Origin: Akkermansiaceae bacterium
GTDB taxonomy: Bacteria > Verrucomicrobiota > Verrucomicrobiia > Verrucomicrobiales > Akkermansiaceae
Reading direction: 5' to 3'
Length of the DNA: 64,000 nucleotides
NCBI GenBank assembly: GCA_024233135.1
Contig: JACKPZ010000001.1
Location: 186,001-250,000 of the forward strand
Shown piece by piece: positions 8,145-17,151 of the stretch; position 1 is the stretch's first letter; each line of letters begins with the position of its first letter. The notes under the pieces are model-generated. The model worked only from the letters and a program-made list of their open reading frames with translations. It did no database searches and was not told the origin of the DNA. A program made the position numbers and the translations under genes.

Positions 8145-10211
8145 TCACATTTCCGGGAGGCGGGCGATGACTTCGCCGAGTTCCTTGCGGAGTTGCTCGG
8201 TCACATCGCCCTCGTAGCGCGACAAACCGACGGCTTCGGGCGAGAACCCCATCAGCGTGTCACGCTTCACCCAGTGACGTTCCTCCAGCGACTGCTGATA
8301 GGAAAACCCCGCGAACACCAGCGCGCCCGCCAACCACAGCGGAACCAGCAACCGCGAAATCGCCACCCGCCGCAGCACGCCGTTTCCCGGATACCCGATG
8401 GCGATGCTGAACAGCCCGGCCAACCACCACAACGCAACCGCTCCGCCGAGACCGGCCCCCACCCACAGCGCGATTCTCCCGCCGTTGTCGGAATCAATTG
8501 GGATTGCGCCAAACGCGGGGACCGCAAGCGCCGCGCAGACGACAGCAGCGAAACCAAACAACGCCGATTTCGGCATCGGTCCGAGGAAACGAAGCCGCCG
8601 GTCCAACCGCCACCCCGCCGCGCTCGCCGAGGCGGTGAACACGAGCACCGCCAGCGCGCCCCACTGGCCGAGCAGCGGGATGCCCCCCGCGAACTTCGGG
8701 TTCCAATCGCGAAAAGAGAGCGGTGAAAGTCGAGTGACCACAAGGAACCAAGCAAGCGGAAGTACCACCCCGAGGAGTCCCATGACCAGCCAGTCGCCGG
8801 GGTGGAGCAAGAGGATCATCCGCTCCGAGAGTTTGCGGCTGAAGGCGCCGTGCCGATATCGGACTGCCACGGCCGTCGCGGCGACGAGGACGAGCAGCAG
8901 AGCGGTCATGCCCGTTAGCAGTCTTCCGGCAAGCGCGTGATCCGCCAATCGTCCGGGCTTGAGGTCCGCGTCGTCAATCAGTGGCGGCGATTTCACCTGA
9001 CGTCCGATCATCGGCGCAGCGAGGCTGGTAATCAACGAGCCCTTCGCATGGATCCGTTCCGAGTCGGGGTTCACGCTTTCTCTACGAGCAACTCGTTCCG
9101 CCTCGAACTCGGCATGAAGTTCATCGAAGAACGCGGCGTCCTCAGCCATACCGAAGTGCGTCGCGGCGTCATGGAAATTACGCAGCGGTGCCGACAAGAT
9201 CACTTTGAGCACAAGGCCATCCACCAACGTGGATCCTGATCGATTGAACCGCTCCACGAACCAACGCCAAGCCCGAACCGTCCGGCGAAAGGCATCTTCA
9301 TCGTCCGCCAGAACGCTTCGGTTCGCCTCATGGGAGATCATGTCCACCAGCCGGCGCATTTGGGCCACGGATGACTTTTGTCCCGCGGCATAAGCGACAT
9401 TGCGCAAATTGGATGCGACATCATCCGCGTGCGGCAAATGGGCAACGCGCTCTTGATAGAGATCCCGCGAACGATCGCTGAAGTCCGGATTTTCGGCCGA
9501 GCGGAAAAAAAGCTCGAGAGCGATCGCATACTCCGACTCGTTGAGAATCTTGTATTCCGTGCGTTCGCCCGCCTTCGCGGCGGCGTTGGAAGGTTTCCGC
9601 TTTTCAAGAACCGTGTCGTCGAGGCGACTGCCCGACGCGAGGGCCAGATACCATCCGTTGCCCGGATCGATTGTCGCCGCCTGTTCCAGCAACGCATCGG
9701 AGACATTGCCATGTGACAGGTTCCACGCCCCGACATAGTTGGCGAAGTAGGCCTTGTTCGACGGTTCGCTCTCCCAAAGCGGCCGCCACTTCGCGGCCTC
9801 CTCGGTGGAGGACTCATCGCCGAAAAGCAGCAGCCGCGTCCGCGCGTCGGTGATGGATGGATAGGCGAAGTATCTTGCCGGTTCGGTGAACGCCGAACCG
9901 AACGGTCCGCCAATCGCGTTCAGAGCTTGTAATGCGAGCACCAGACGTGTGGCCGTCGTAACCAGCCAGACGAGCACCATACAGACTGCGAGGACAGAGA
10001 ACGCTGTCATTGCCCGGCGGCCTCTGCGGTTCCCGTCCGCCGCTTCAAGCCGCTTGGAGGCTTCGTCCAGCACCTCTTCGGTCGCCGCCGGGCTCGAGGC
10101 GATGCGCCGCGCGAGGTCGCCGCGGGCGGCGAGGTGGAGCTCGGCGTTTCCTTCGAGCGGGCGGGTGGCGAGATCGAGGAAACGCCGGGCGGCGGGTGAT
10201 TCGGATGTCAT
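8145..10211 (-). CDS. Large multi-pass membrane protein of unknown function
   Basis: A 688-residue protein. Residues 1-66 are soluble and helical, with an EEVLDEASKRLEA segment. A transmembrane helix follows at about 67-95, then a roughly 330-residue periplasmic-looking region rich in helix pairs, and finally about six hydrophobic segments in the last 270 residues (for example GLLGVVLPLAWFLVV and LWVGAGLGGAVALWW). The central part has loose TPR-like spacing but no signature I can name. No neighbour suggests a role: it is convergent with the polyprenyl synthase and its start faces a repeat-bearing intergenic stretch. Confidence 0.75.
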   Translation of the reverse strand: MTSESPAARRFLDLATRPLEGNAELHLAARGDLARRIASSPAATEEVLDEASKRLEAADGNRRGRRAMTAFSVLAVCMVLVWLVTTATRLVLALQALNAIGGPFGSAFTEPARYFAYPSITDARTRLLLFGDESSTEEAAKWRPLWESEPSNKAYFANYVGAWNLSHGNVSDALLEQAATIDPGNGWYLALASGSRLDDTVLEKRKPSNAAAKAGERTEYKILNESEYAIALELFFRSAENPDFSDRSRDLYQERVAHLPHADDVASNLRNVAYAAGQKSSVAQMRRLVDMISHEANRSVLADDEDAFRRTVRAWRWFVERFNRSGSTLVDGLVLKVILSAPLRNFHDAATHFGMAEDAAFFDELHAEFEAERVARRESVNPDSERIHAKGSLITSLAAPMIGRQVKSPPLIDDADLKPGRLADHALAGRLLTGMTALLLVLVAATAVAVRYRHGAFSRKLSERMILLLHPGDWLVMGLLGVVLPLAWFLVVTRLSPLSFRDWNPKFAGGIPLLGQWGALAVLVFTASASAAGWRLDRRLRFLGPMPKSALFGFAAVVCAALAVPAFGAIPIDSDNGGRIALWVGAGLGGAVALWWLAGLFSIAIGYPGNGVLRRVAISRLLVPLWLAGALVFAGFSYQQSLEERHWVKRDTLMGFSPEAVGLSRYEGDVTEQLRKELGEVIARLPEM

Positions 10212-10240
10212 CGGAAATCGGAAGCCTGGCGCTCGGAATC

Positions 10241-10278
10241 TGTTGGCAAATCATGAATGCGGCCGCATCAGCAATCTG
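10241..10278 (+). repeat. Dispersed palindromic repeat, copy 1
   Basis: The sequence has TGTTGGC, nine bases, then the perfect palindrome ATGCGGCCGCAT (10257-10268) and a tail CAGCAATCTG. The layout (head TTRGC, N9, core palindrome, tail) matches three other copies in the window, at 10317, 34763 and 35672. It lies just upstream of the start of the 688-residue membrane protein. It is in the same orientation as copy 2, with cores 76 bp apart. Confidence 0.75.
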
Positions 10279-10316
10279 TCATCGATCGCTTCGCGATCCG
10301 GGAGATCGCGTGGCTC

Positions 10317-10356
10317 TGTTAGCAAACAATCGATGCGGCCGCATCGATTGTTTGTT
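10317..10356 (+). repeat. Dispersed palindromic repeat, copy 2 (32-bp perfect palindrome)
   Basis: Head TGTTAGC, nine bases, then core ATGCGGCCGCAT (10333-10344). In this copy the symmetry extends outwards to a perfect 32-bp palindrome, from CAAACAATCG at 10323 to CGATTGTTTG at 10354. A small GATCGC-TTC-GCGATC hairpin (10284-10298) sits between copies 1 and 2, giving a compound repeat unit like the BIMEs made of paired REP sequences. Confidence 0.8.
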
Positions 10357-10416
10357 TTGACCTGGTGCATCGGGAAGCGGGACAAGGCGCTCTCACGAGC
10401 GCGGCCGCATGGAAAG

Positions 10417-11259
10417 TCAGTCCAGCTCGACGGTGACTTTTTCCTTGGTCTCGACCTTCACGCCTTCGACGCCCTTGAGCATTTCCATGGCCTTGGTCGG
10501 ATCGTCCTGGTTGGCGTTGGCGAGTTTTTTGAAGGCGTCCTTGTTTTCGATGAGCTTGGCCATGTCCATCTCCATGAGGGTGATGGTGTTGCCGTCGCGG
10601 TGGGATGCGTCGGTTTCGGAAATTCCGGGCTCGACGATGAGTTTCATGCTCATCCGCATGTCGCCGAGCATTTGTTTCATCATGGCTTCGGCCTCGGGGT
10701 TGTCCATGTCGGGCATGTCGGCACCACCGGCGGCGTCCTTGGCATCCTCGGCGGCCTTCTTGGCCTCGTCCTTGTCGCCCTGGGGCAGGCTGATGGTGAG
10801 CTTGCCGTCGGCGTAGGCGAAGGTCATCGGCTCTTCCTTGGGTTTCTCGGCGGCACCGGGGGCCATGTCGGCCATCGGGTTGGCGCCTTGGAGGCCGTCG
10901 CCCATGGAGGCCTTGAGGGTGTTGATGTCCTTGAAGCGGTAGGTGATCTTGACGCCCTTGGCGCCGTTCTTGTCGATGCGCTCGGCCTTGTCGAAGGTGA
11001 CGCCCTCGCCGAGTTCGGCGGCACGTTCCTTGGCCTTGTCCTCGGACATCATGTCGGCGATGGGGTCACCCTTGGCGTCCTCCCCGCCCATGGCGGCGAA
11101 CTGGTTGAGCATTTCCATCATCTGGGCGCCGAGCAGGGTCTGTTCTTCGAAGGTGCCGCTGCCGTCCTTGTTGAGGCGGATGGTGGCTTCGTATTGCAGG
11201 CAGCCCGGCAGCGCGAGGGCGACAAGCAGCGGGGCGAGGAAACGGAGGATGGTTTTCAT
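10417..11259 (-). CDS. Lipoprotein, hypothetical, methionine-rich helical
   Basis: A 280-residue lipoprotein: signal peptide MKTILRFLAPLLVALALPGC with a lipobox LPGC and the lipidated cysteine at residue 20. The mature part begins QYEATIRLNKDGSGTFEEQTLL, a pattern seen in small envelope lipoproteins with beta-sandwich starts, followed by a helical region dense in Met, Lys and Glu. I do not recognise a named family. It is divergent from the ABC transporter ATPase gene at 11.4 kb, with about 120 bases between. Confidence 0.8.
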   Translation of the reverse strand: MKTILRFLAPLLVALALPGCLQYEATIRLNKDGSGTFEEQTLLGAQMMEMLNQFAAMGGEDAKGDPIADMMSEDKAKERAAELGEGVTFDKAERIDKNGAKGVKITYRFKDINTLKASMGDGLQGANPMADMAPGAAEKPKEEPMTFAYADGKLTISLPQGDKDEAKKAAEDAKDAAGGADMPDMDNPEAEAMMKQMLGDMRMSMKLIVEPGISETDASHRDGNTITLMEMDMAKLIENKDAFKKLANANQDDPTKAMEMLKGVEGVKVETKEKVTVELD

Positions 11260-11379
11260 AGGCGGGTGTGGTTCTTGAGCGACCGATCCATGGATGTGCG
11301 AAAGCCGCGGCCATGGCAAGATCCGGATGGGAAATTGTTCGTTGCGCCGGCCGCGGCGGAGGGTTAGATCGTCCTCCGG

Positions 11380-12228
11380 ATGGCTAGCATGACTCCCGCG
11401 GTTGAAATCGTCGGCCTGGTGAAGGATTTCCACACGTCCTTCCGGCGCACCCCCTTGCGGGCGGTGGACGATGTTTCGCTGACGATCCCGGCGGGCGAGG
11501 TCTACGGACTCATCGGCCCGAACGGCTCGGGGAAATCGACGACGATGAAGGCGCTGCTCGGACTCGTCGCGCCGACGGCCGGGCGCTGCTCGATCTTCGG
11601 CAAGGACTCGCTGAAGGTGGACTCGCGCAACGATGTCGGCTTCCTGCCGGAAAACCCGTATTTCTACAAACACCTGAGCGGCAGGGAAACCCTGCGTTTC
11701 TACGGCAAGCTCTGCGGACTGGGAGGCAAAACCCTCGACGAGCGGGTGAAGGAAATGCTCGCGCTGGTGGATCTGGAGGACGCGAGCGACCGGCGGATCG
11801 GCGGCTACTCGAAGGGGATGCTGCAGCGCATCGGACTGGCGCAGGCGCTCATCCAGGAACCACGCTTGTTGATCCTCGACGAGCCGACCGCGGGCGTGGA
11901 CCCGATCGGCTCGCGCCAGATCCGCGACCTGATCTTCAAGCTCCGCGAGCGGGGCATCACCGTGTTCCTCTGCTCGCACCTTCTGGAGCAGGTGCAGGAG
12001 GTCTGCGACCATGTGGGCATCATTTTCCGCGGCAAGCTGGTCAAGGAGGGCCGGCTCGAGGACCTGATCGCCATTGAGGACCAGACCGAGATCGTGCTCA
12101 AGGACGCCTCGCCGGAACTCGTCGCCCGGATCGAGGAGCTGGTGAGACAGGAGGGCGGCGCCGAAGTCGTCCGCACCGGCAAGCCGCGCACCACGCTGGA
12201 GCGTTTGTTCCTGAGAGAAATCCGTTAG
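11380..12228 (+). CDS. ABC transporter ATP-binding protein
   Basis: A 282-residue nucleotide-binding subunit of an ABC-2 type exporter. Walker A GPNGSGKST is at 46-54, the ABC signature is the degenerate YSKGMLQR (143-150), Walker B LLILDEPT is at 163-170, and the switch histidine is in CSHLLEQ. The C-terminal 60 residues resemble the regulatory tail of CcmA/DrrA-like ATPases. A second in-frame ATG lies three codons in. The membrane partner starts ten bases after the stop, so the pair is one operon. The exported substrate is unknown. Confidence 0.92.
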   Translation: MASMTPAVEIVGLVKDFHTSFRRTPLRAVDDVSLTIPAGEVYGLIGPNGSGKSTTMKALLGLVAPTAGRCSIFGKDSLKVDSRNDVGFLPENPYFYKHLSGRETLRFYGKLCGLGGKTLDERVKEMLALVDLEDASDRRIGGYSKGMLQRIGLAQALIQEPRLLILDEPTAGVDPIGSRQIRDLIFKLRERGITVFLCSHLLEQVQEVCDHVGIIFRGKLVKEGRLEDLIAIEDQTEIVLKDASPELVARIEELVRQEGGAEVVRTGKPRTTLERLFLREIR

Positions 12229-12238
12229 TTTTCCCCCG

Positions 12239-13168
12239 ATGAGCCAGGCCGCCACCGCATCCGCATCGCAAGGGTCCCACACGGGCCGCATCCTCGTCAT
12301 CGCGACGCACGCCTTCACGCAGCTCATGCGGATGAAGGTGTTCTATTTCCTGGCCATCTTCGCGGTCATCGCGCTGGCCAGCAACTTCATCAGCCTGCCG
12401 CAGCACGAGGGCCCCGAGTCGATGGGCTCCAACGTGCTCAGCCAGATCAAGAGCTGGTCGCTCGGCACGATGACCTTGTTCTCGGTGGTGCTGGCGATCG
12501 TCGCGACCGCTCTGCTGCTGCCGAAGGACATCGAGGACCGCACGCTCTACACCGTGCTGGCGAAGCCGGTGCCGCGTTTCGACTATCTCGCCGGGAAACT
12601 TCTGGGGGTGCTGATGCTGATCTTCGTTTCGCTCGCGCTGATGGACCTGCTGATGGTGGCGGTGCTGCAGGTGCGGACCTCGATGGTGCTCACGCAGCAA
12701 CAGGAAATGGCGACGGCGCTCGGGTGGTCGCAGGGCACGATCGACTCGATGCGCGCGGAAACCGAGGCGTTGGGACCGAATTGGTCGCTGCAGGGCGCGG
12801 TGGTGGCGGTGTTCCTGCGCTCCGCGGTGATGGCGGCGATCGCGCTGATGATCTCGACGTTTTCGACGAGCACCCTGTTCACGACGATCGTGAGTTTCCT
12901 CGTCTATTTCATCGGCTACTTCCAGGCCGACGCGCGGGATGTCTATCTCCACAGCGGCGAGGCGGGACAGGGCGTGCTCGCACGGCTCGGCTCGTTGTTG
13001 GTTTCGCTGATCCTGCCGGACTTCCAGTTGTTCAACGTGATCGACACCGTGATCCAAGGCGGGGTGCTGCCGCTCGACGTGTTCGGGAAGCTGGTGTTCG
13101 TCGGTTTCTACTACACGGTGTTCTACACCTTCGCGTCGTGGTTCATCTTCGCGGACAAAGAGTTTTGA
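12239..13168 (+). CDS. ABC-2 type transporter permease
   Basis: A 309-residue membrane protein with about six hydrophobic spans: FYFLAIFAVIALASNFISL, LGTMTLFSVVLAIVATALLL, LLGVLMLIFVSLALMDLLMVAVL, AVVAVFLRSAVMAAIALMIS, IVSFLVYFIGYF and LVFVGFYYTVFYTFASWFIF. After the second span comes LPKDIEDRTLYTVLAKPVPR, the conserved cytoplasmic coupling segment of ABC-2 permeases that carry out lipid, polysaccharide or drug export. It follows the ATPase gene directly and is followed four bases later by a membrane-anchored companion gene. Confidence 0.88.
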   Translation: MSQAATASASQGSHTGRILVIATHAFTQLMRMKVFYFLAIFAVIALASNFISLPQHEGPESMGSNVLSQIKSWSLGTMTLFSVVLAIVATALLLPKDIEDRTLYTVLAKPVPRFDYLAGKLLGVLMLIFVSLALMDLLMVAVLQVRTSMVLTQQQEMATALGWSQGTIDSMRAETEALGPNWSLQGAVVAVFLRSAVMAAIALMISTFSTSTLFTTIVSFLVYFIGYFQADARDVYLHSGEAGQGVLARLGSLLVSLILPDFQLFNVIDTVIQGGVLPLDVFGKLVFVGFYYTVFYTFASWFIFADKEF

Positions 13169-13172
13169 CATC

Positions 13173-14153
13173 ATGCGGTTGGTGAGGAAATCGATGATCC
13201 TGCTGGCGGTGGCGCTGGTCTTCGGCGCCATCCGGATGCCTTTCGAATCGGCCCTGCGCGGCGAACTCGAGAAGTCCGGGCTGATCCCGCGAGAACTTGA
13301 GGTGGGCACGAAACAGAAACTCGGCCAGACTTTCGCCGCGGTCTCGCTCGGAGGCCTGCGCACCTTGGTCGCCACCTTCTACAACCTGCGGGCGTTCTCC
13401 GAATTCACCGAGCAACGCTGGGGCGACGTCGCGCGCACCTTCGACCTGATCGTCACCCTCGCGCCCCATACCCGTTACTACTGGGAAACGGGATATTGGC
13501 ACCAAGCCTACAACGCGGCGTCGTATTACATCAATGAGGAGAAGCTGCCCGCCGAGCGCCGGCGCGAGGCATGGCGCGAGTCGATCCACGCCGGCCGCGA
13601 TTTCCTCGAACGCGGCATCCGCAACAACCCGGACGACTGGAGCCTGTGGGCGAACAAGGGTTTCCTGCTGTCCGATCCGAACAAGTTTCCCGCATTCCGC
13701 GATCAGGCGAAGTCGTTCGAGGAAGCAGCGGAGGCCTATCGCAAGGCGGAGGCGACGGGCCGGGCGCTGCCATATGTGAAGCGGTTCTCGCTCTACGCGC
13801 TCGCCCGGGTTCCCGGACGCGAGGATGAGGCGCTGGAGATCGCGCGACGCTTCTACAACGAGAGCGAGCGCAATCACACCCCCACCCTGCTGAGCCTGTT
13901 GTTCGTTCTGGAGGCCCATGCGGACGCGTCGCAGGACATGGAGGAGCTGGCGGTGCGGCTTTTCGGAACGAAGGAAAAGGCCTTCGAGCAACTCGGCACC
14001 CACTGGCAGCGGACTCGCGACCGGTTTCCGGTGTATGGAGTCGCCGAGGCGCTGCAACGCCTGGGCAAGGACCTCGACATCCCGGCGGGCGAAAACCCGC
14101 TCAACCAGCCGCTGCCTCCGCCTCCCGGTCCGGACCAGTGGTTTTCGCAGTAA
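13173..14153 (+). CDS. Membrane-anchored TPR-like protein downstream of ABC-2 transporter
   Basis: A 326-residue protein with an N-terminal membrane anchor or uncleaved signal (MRLVRKSMILLAVALVFGAIRM). The rest is a run of helical hairpins with TPR-like features: a WGDVARTFDLIVTLAPHTRYYWETGYW block and NPDDWSLWANKGFLL, then YRKAEATGRALPYVKRFSLYALAR. The C-terminus is proline-rich (PLPPPPGPDQW). Its tight spacing with the permease suggests it works with that exporter as a periplasmic adaptor; this is inferred from position only. Confidence 0.75.
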   Translation: MRLVRKSMILLAVALVFGAIRMPFESALRGELEKSGLIPRELEVGTKQKLGQTFAAVSLGGLRTLVATFYNLRAFSEFTEQRWGDVARTFDLIVTLAPHTRYYWETGYWHQAYNAASYYINEEKLPAERRREAWRESIHAGRDFLERGIRNNPDDWSLWANKGFLLSDPNKFPAFRDQAKSFEEAAEAYRKAEATGRALPYVKRFSLYALARVPGREDEALEIARRFYNESERNHTPTLLSLLFVLEAHADASQDMEELAVRLFGTKEKAFEQLGTHWQRTRDRFPVYGVAEALQRLGKDLDIPAGENPLNQPLPPPPGPDQWFSQ

Positions 14154-14225
14154 CTCGTTCAGGTTTCGTCTCGACAGTGCCGCGGGTGGCGGTGAGACTC
14201 GCGCCCACGACTGACCCACGGTTTC

Positions 14226-14948
14226 ATGCGGATCGCGCTTTTCGGTGACATTCATGCCAATTTGGAGGCTCTGGAAGCCGTGTTGGCCGATGCGGAGCAA
14301 CAGGGTGTCACGGACTACATCTGCACCGGTGACGTCGTCGGTTACAACGCGGACCCGTCCGCCTGCCTGGAAAAGGTGAAGGCGATGGATTGCCCGGTCG
14401 TGAAGGGCAACCACGACGAGGACGCCGCCGGCAGCCACTCGCTCGACTCGATGAACCCGGTGGCCGCCGCCGCGCTCGAGTGGACCCGCCGCCAGCTCTC
14501 CGAAGAGCAGCGCCAGTGGCTCAACCGCCTGCGCATGGTCCGCCAGGTATCGGATTTCACCGTGGTCCACAGCACGCTCGACCAACCGGCGCACTGGAAC
14601 TACGTGACCAACCGCTTCGACGCGATGTCGAACTTCTCGTACCAGTTCACCCAGGTCTGTTTCCACGGCCACACCCACGTGCCGCGTGTTTACGTGAAAT
14701 CGGACAAGGTGCGCGAGGTGCCCGCCGAGTCGGTGGAAATCGAGGACGGTTCGAAATATTTCATCAACGTCGGCTCCGTCGGCCAGCCACGGGACGGCGA
14801 CTGGCGCGCCTGTTACGCGATCTACGATCTCGACCACAAGCTCGTCGTGTTCCGCCGGATGGAATACGACATCGCCACCACCCAGCGGAAGATCATCGAC
14901 GCGGGCCTGCCGACCATGCTGGCCGACCGCATCCAGGACGGCCGCTGA
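14226..14948 (+). CDS. Metallophosphoesterase, YfcE/calcineurin-like
   Basis: A 240-residue cytoplasmic metallophosphoesterase. The two-metal site is complete: GDIHAN (D8, H10), GDVVGY (D36), GNHDE (N62, H63), VVHSTL and HGHTHVP. It belongs to the compact family that includes YfcE phosphodiesterases and diadenosine tetraphosphatase-like enzymes; the true substrate is not known. It lies about 70 bases after the ABC operon, so co-transcription is possible. A second, unrelated metallophosphoesterase follows about 100 bases later. Confidence 0.9.
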   Translation: MRIALFGDIHANLEALEAVLADAEQQGVTDYICTGDVVGYNADPSACLEKVKAMDCPVVKGNHDEDAAGSHSLDSMNPVAAAALEWTRRQLSEEQRQWLNRLRMVRQVSDFTVVHSTLDQPAHWNYVTNRFDAMSNFSYQFTQVCFHGHTHVPRVYVKSDKVREVPAESVEIEDGSKYFINVGSVGQPRDGDWRACYAIYDLDHKLVVFRRMEYDIATTQRKIIDAGLPTMLADRIQDGR

Positions 14949-15052
14949 GGCGCTCCGGGACGACGGACCCACGGGATGGCGGAATTTTCACCGCAGCCTC
15001 ATCGGGTTTTCATGAAACGCCCGCCACACTGCGCGGCGTGAAGCTCCCCCGC

Positions 15053-15928
15053 ATGAAACTTTCTCCCTCGAACATGCCGCCGGTCACCCGGCGCCGCGTG
15101 CTGCGGATGATCGCCGGATCGTTCGTCGCCACCACCGCCGGCGCGGGCGTGAACGCGGCGTGGATCGAGCCGGAAAGCCTGACGATCACCCGCCGGGACA
15201 TCCCCTGCCCGAACCTGCCGCCGGGGCTCGACGGTCTGCGCGTCTGCCTCGTTTCCGACCTCCACTACCGCGAGCCGGACGAGGACGATCCGCTGCTCGA
15301 ACGCGTCGTCGATGCGATCCACCGCGAAACCCCGGACCTCGTGTTGATGCCCGGCGACTTCATCGACTCGGACGAGAAGATGATGGCCCCGCTGCTGAGA
15401 CGGATCTCCGGATTGCAGGCGAAACACGGCGTTTTCGCCTCGCTGGGCAACCACGACGGCTGGAACGCGGACTCGGGACGGGCGCGGCGTTTGTTCGAGA
15501 AGGCGGGCTTCGGCATGCTCATCAACGACCACAGCCGCCTGTCCATCCGCGGCGAATCGCTCTACGTCGCCGGCACCGATTTCGTTTGGGACGGAAACCC
15601 GGACCCTGTCCGCATGCTCCGCGGAGTGCCCGCCGACGCGCCGCTTGTCACCCTCGTCCACGAGCCGGACTACTTCGACACCGTGAACGTCCACCGCGCG
15701 GCCGACCTGCAGGTTTCCGGCCACACCCACGGCGGCCAGTGCCGCGTGCCGTTGGTCGGCATCGCACCGGTCAAGCCACGCTGGGGACGGAAATACGTGG
15801 AAGGTCACTTCCGGAAGGACGGAGCGAACCTGTTCGTCACCCGCGGCGTCGGCACCACCGGGCTTCGGGTCCGGTTCGCCTGCCCGCCGGAACTCGCGGT
15901 GCTCACCCTGCGCGGACGGAGCGCCTGA
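15053..15928 (+). CDS. Exported metallophosphoesterase, YkuE/YaeI-like
   Basis: A 291-residue protein beginning with a Tat-like leader (TRRRVLRMIAGSFVATTAGA). Metal-binding motifs are VSDLHYRE, MPGDFID, LGNHDGW, LVHEPDYF and SGHTHGGQ. The last motif is typical of the YkuE/YaeI group, which removes headgroups from lipids such as UDP-diacylglucosamine-like substrates; the substrate here is unproven. The start is the ATG giving MKLSPSNMPP; a nearer ATG seven codons in is also possible. The twin-arginine leader implies folding before export. Confidence 0.85.
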   Translation: MKLSPSNMPPVTRRRVLRMIAGSFVATTAGAGVNAAWIEPESLTITRRDIPCPNLPPGLDGLRVCLVSDLHYREPDEDDPLLERVVDAIHRETPDLVLMPGDFIDSDEKMMAPLLRRISGLQAKHGVFASLGNHDGWNADSGRARRLFEKAGFGMLINDHSRLSIRGESLYVAGTDFVWDGNPDPVRMLRGVPADAPLVTLVHEPDYFDTVNVHRAADLQVSGHTHGGQCRVPLVGIAPVKPRWGRKYVEGHFRKDGANLFVTRGVGTTGLRVRFACPPELAVLTLRGRSA

Positions 15929-16021
15929 CAGATCTCGGAACTTTCCCATTTTTCGGATTGCCACCCGGGTCTCCCGCCCCTAGCGTCCCGCCCCCCGCGA
16001 AAGCTCAACCAACATCACGCG

Positions 16022-16177
16022 ATGTCCAAGCACAACAGTCTCAAGTCCAAAGCCACCGTCGGCGGCAAGCGCTCCGTCCTGAAGCGCTTCGAGCGCGTCA
16101 AGCTCATGAAATCCCGTGGCGAGTGGAAAGACGGCAAGTCGCCGATCGGCCTGCCGAAGACCAAACACGAAGGCTGA
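16022..16177 (+). CDS. Small basic protein of the Chlamydiae/Verrucomicrobia type (TIGR04137-like)
   Basis: A 51-residue, lysine-rich protein (MSKHNSLKSKATVGGKRSVL at the start, a GLPKTKHEG end). Size, charge and the KRSVLKRFERV segment match the small basic protein family defined for Chlamydiae and Verrucomicrobia, which has been linked to the ribosome; the link is recalled, not tested. It has its own terminator just downstream and lies directly before an rRNA pseudouridine synthase gene. It is a useful phylum marker and easily missed by gene callers because of its length. Confidence 0.85.
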   Translation: MSKHNSLKSKATVGGKRSVLKRFERVKLMKSRGEWKDGKSPIGLPKTKHEG

Positions 16178-16203
16178 TCCCCGGCGGATCGGTTTCTTTT
16201 CCC

Positions 16204-16237
16204 GCGCGGAGCCTCCGGGTTCCGCGCCTTTTGTGTT
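16204..16237 (+). terminator. Rho-independent terminator after the small basic protein gene
   Basis: A 7-bp stem GCGCGGA / TCCGCGC with a ten-base loop is followed by CTTTTGTGTTT. It lies 26 bases after the stop codon and just before the start of the pseudouridine synthase, so read-through into that gene should be partial. Confidence 0.7.
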
Positions 16238-16247
16238 TCCAGCGGCC

Positions 16248-17003
16248 ATGAACGAAGGCGTCCGCCTCAACAAATTCCTCGCGTCCTGCGCCGTGGGATC
16301 CCGGCGCAAGTGCGACGAGCTCATCCAGGAAGGCCGCGTCGAGGTGAACGGCAGCCCCTGCCTCAACATGGGCACCCGCATCGGCCCCGGCGACCACGTC
16401 CGGCTCGACGGCAAACGCGTCACACCCAAGGAAACCAAGGTCATCGCGTTTCACAAACCGCGCGGTTTCGTCTGCTCGAAGGACGACGAACTCGGCCGCG
16501 ACACGATCTACACCCTGCTGCCGCCGAACCTGCGCAACCTCAACCACGTCGGCCGGCTCGACCGCGACTCCGAGGGGTTGCTCATCCTCACCAACGACGG
16601 CGACCTCTCGCAGCAGCTCATGCACCCGTCGAAGTCCGTCGAGAAGGAATACCTCGTCACCGCCGACCAAGCCTTCGAAAACGCCCACCTCGACCAGTTT
16701 CTCGAGGGCATCTACACACCCGAGGGCAAGCTCAAGGCCAAGGCCATCGAGCGGCTCTCTCCGCGCCGCATCAAAATCGTGCTCGAACACGGTGCCAAAC
16801 GCCAGATCCGCGTGATGTTCGAAGCGCTCGGCTATCAGGTGACGAAACTCCTGCGCGTGCGCATCGGCGGTTTGTGGCTCGGCGACCTCGAAGCCGGCCG
16901 CCACGCGTTGCTCAACTCGAAGGAAATCGAGATGTTGCTCGGTCTTTCGAAGGCGCCGGTCGCGAAAAAACCCGCCAACCGGCCAAGAAGGCCGCGGCCA
17001 TAG
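16248..17003 (+). CDS. 23S/16S rRNA pseudouridine synthase, RsuA/RluB/E/F family
   Basis: A 251-residue enzyme with an N-terminal S4 RNA-binding domain (VRLNKFLASCAVGSRRKCDE, then EVNGSPCLNMGTRI) and a catalytic domain carrying the family motif GRLDRDSEGLL, whose first Asp is the catalytic nucleophile. Later motifs are KEYLVTAD and KRQIRVMFEALGYQV. The short length and S4 placement fit RsuA/RluB rather than RluA/C/D. It isomerises a specific rRNA uridine; which one cannot be told here. The C-terminus is a basic tail (KKPANRPRRPRP). The start is the ATG giving MNEGVRLNK. Confidence 0.92.
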   Translation: MNEGVRLNKFLASCAVGSRRKCDELIQEGRVEVNGSPCLNMGTRIGPGDHVRLDGKRVTPKETKVIAFHKPRGFVCSKDDELGRDTIYTLLPPNLRNLNHVGRLDRDSEGLLILTNDGDLSQQLMHPSKSVEKEYLVTADQAFENAHLDQFLEGIYTPEGKLKAKAIERLSPRRIKIVLEHGAKRQIRVMFEALGYQVTKLLRVRIGGLWLGDLEAGRHALLNSKEIEMLLGLSKAPVAKKPANRPRRPRP

Positions 17004-17151
17004 AATCCGGCGGCCCGTCCGCGGCAAGGAGCGCGGCGCATGCTCGTCTCGGTTTCCTGATCCGCACGCGTTCCGGTTGAGGGGGTCACTGCCGACACTG
17101 AGTTCGAGACCGATCCGCTGCCCGAGAATCGGGTCGCATCGGCGGCTCCTG

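Noticed and set aside
10401..10412. GCGCGGCCGCAT as a fifth copy of the palindromic repeat
   Set aside because: It has the NotI-like core but neither the TTAGC head at the right spacing nor the tail; NotI-type octamers are expected several times by chance at this GC content. Those at about 2 and 9776 were rejected for the same reason.
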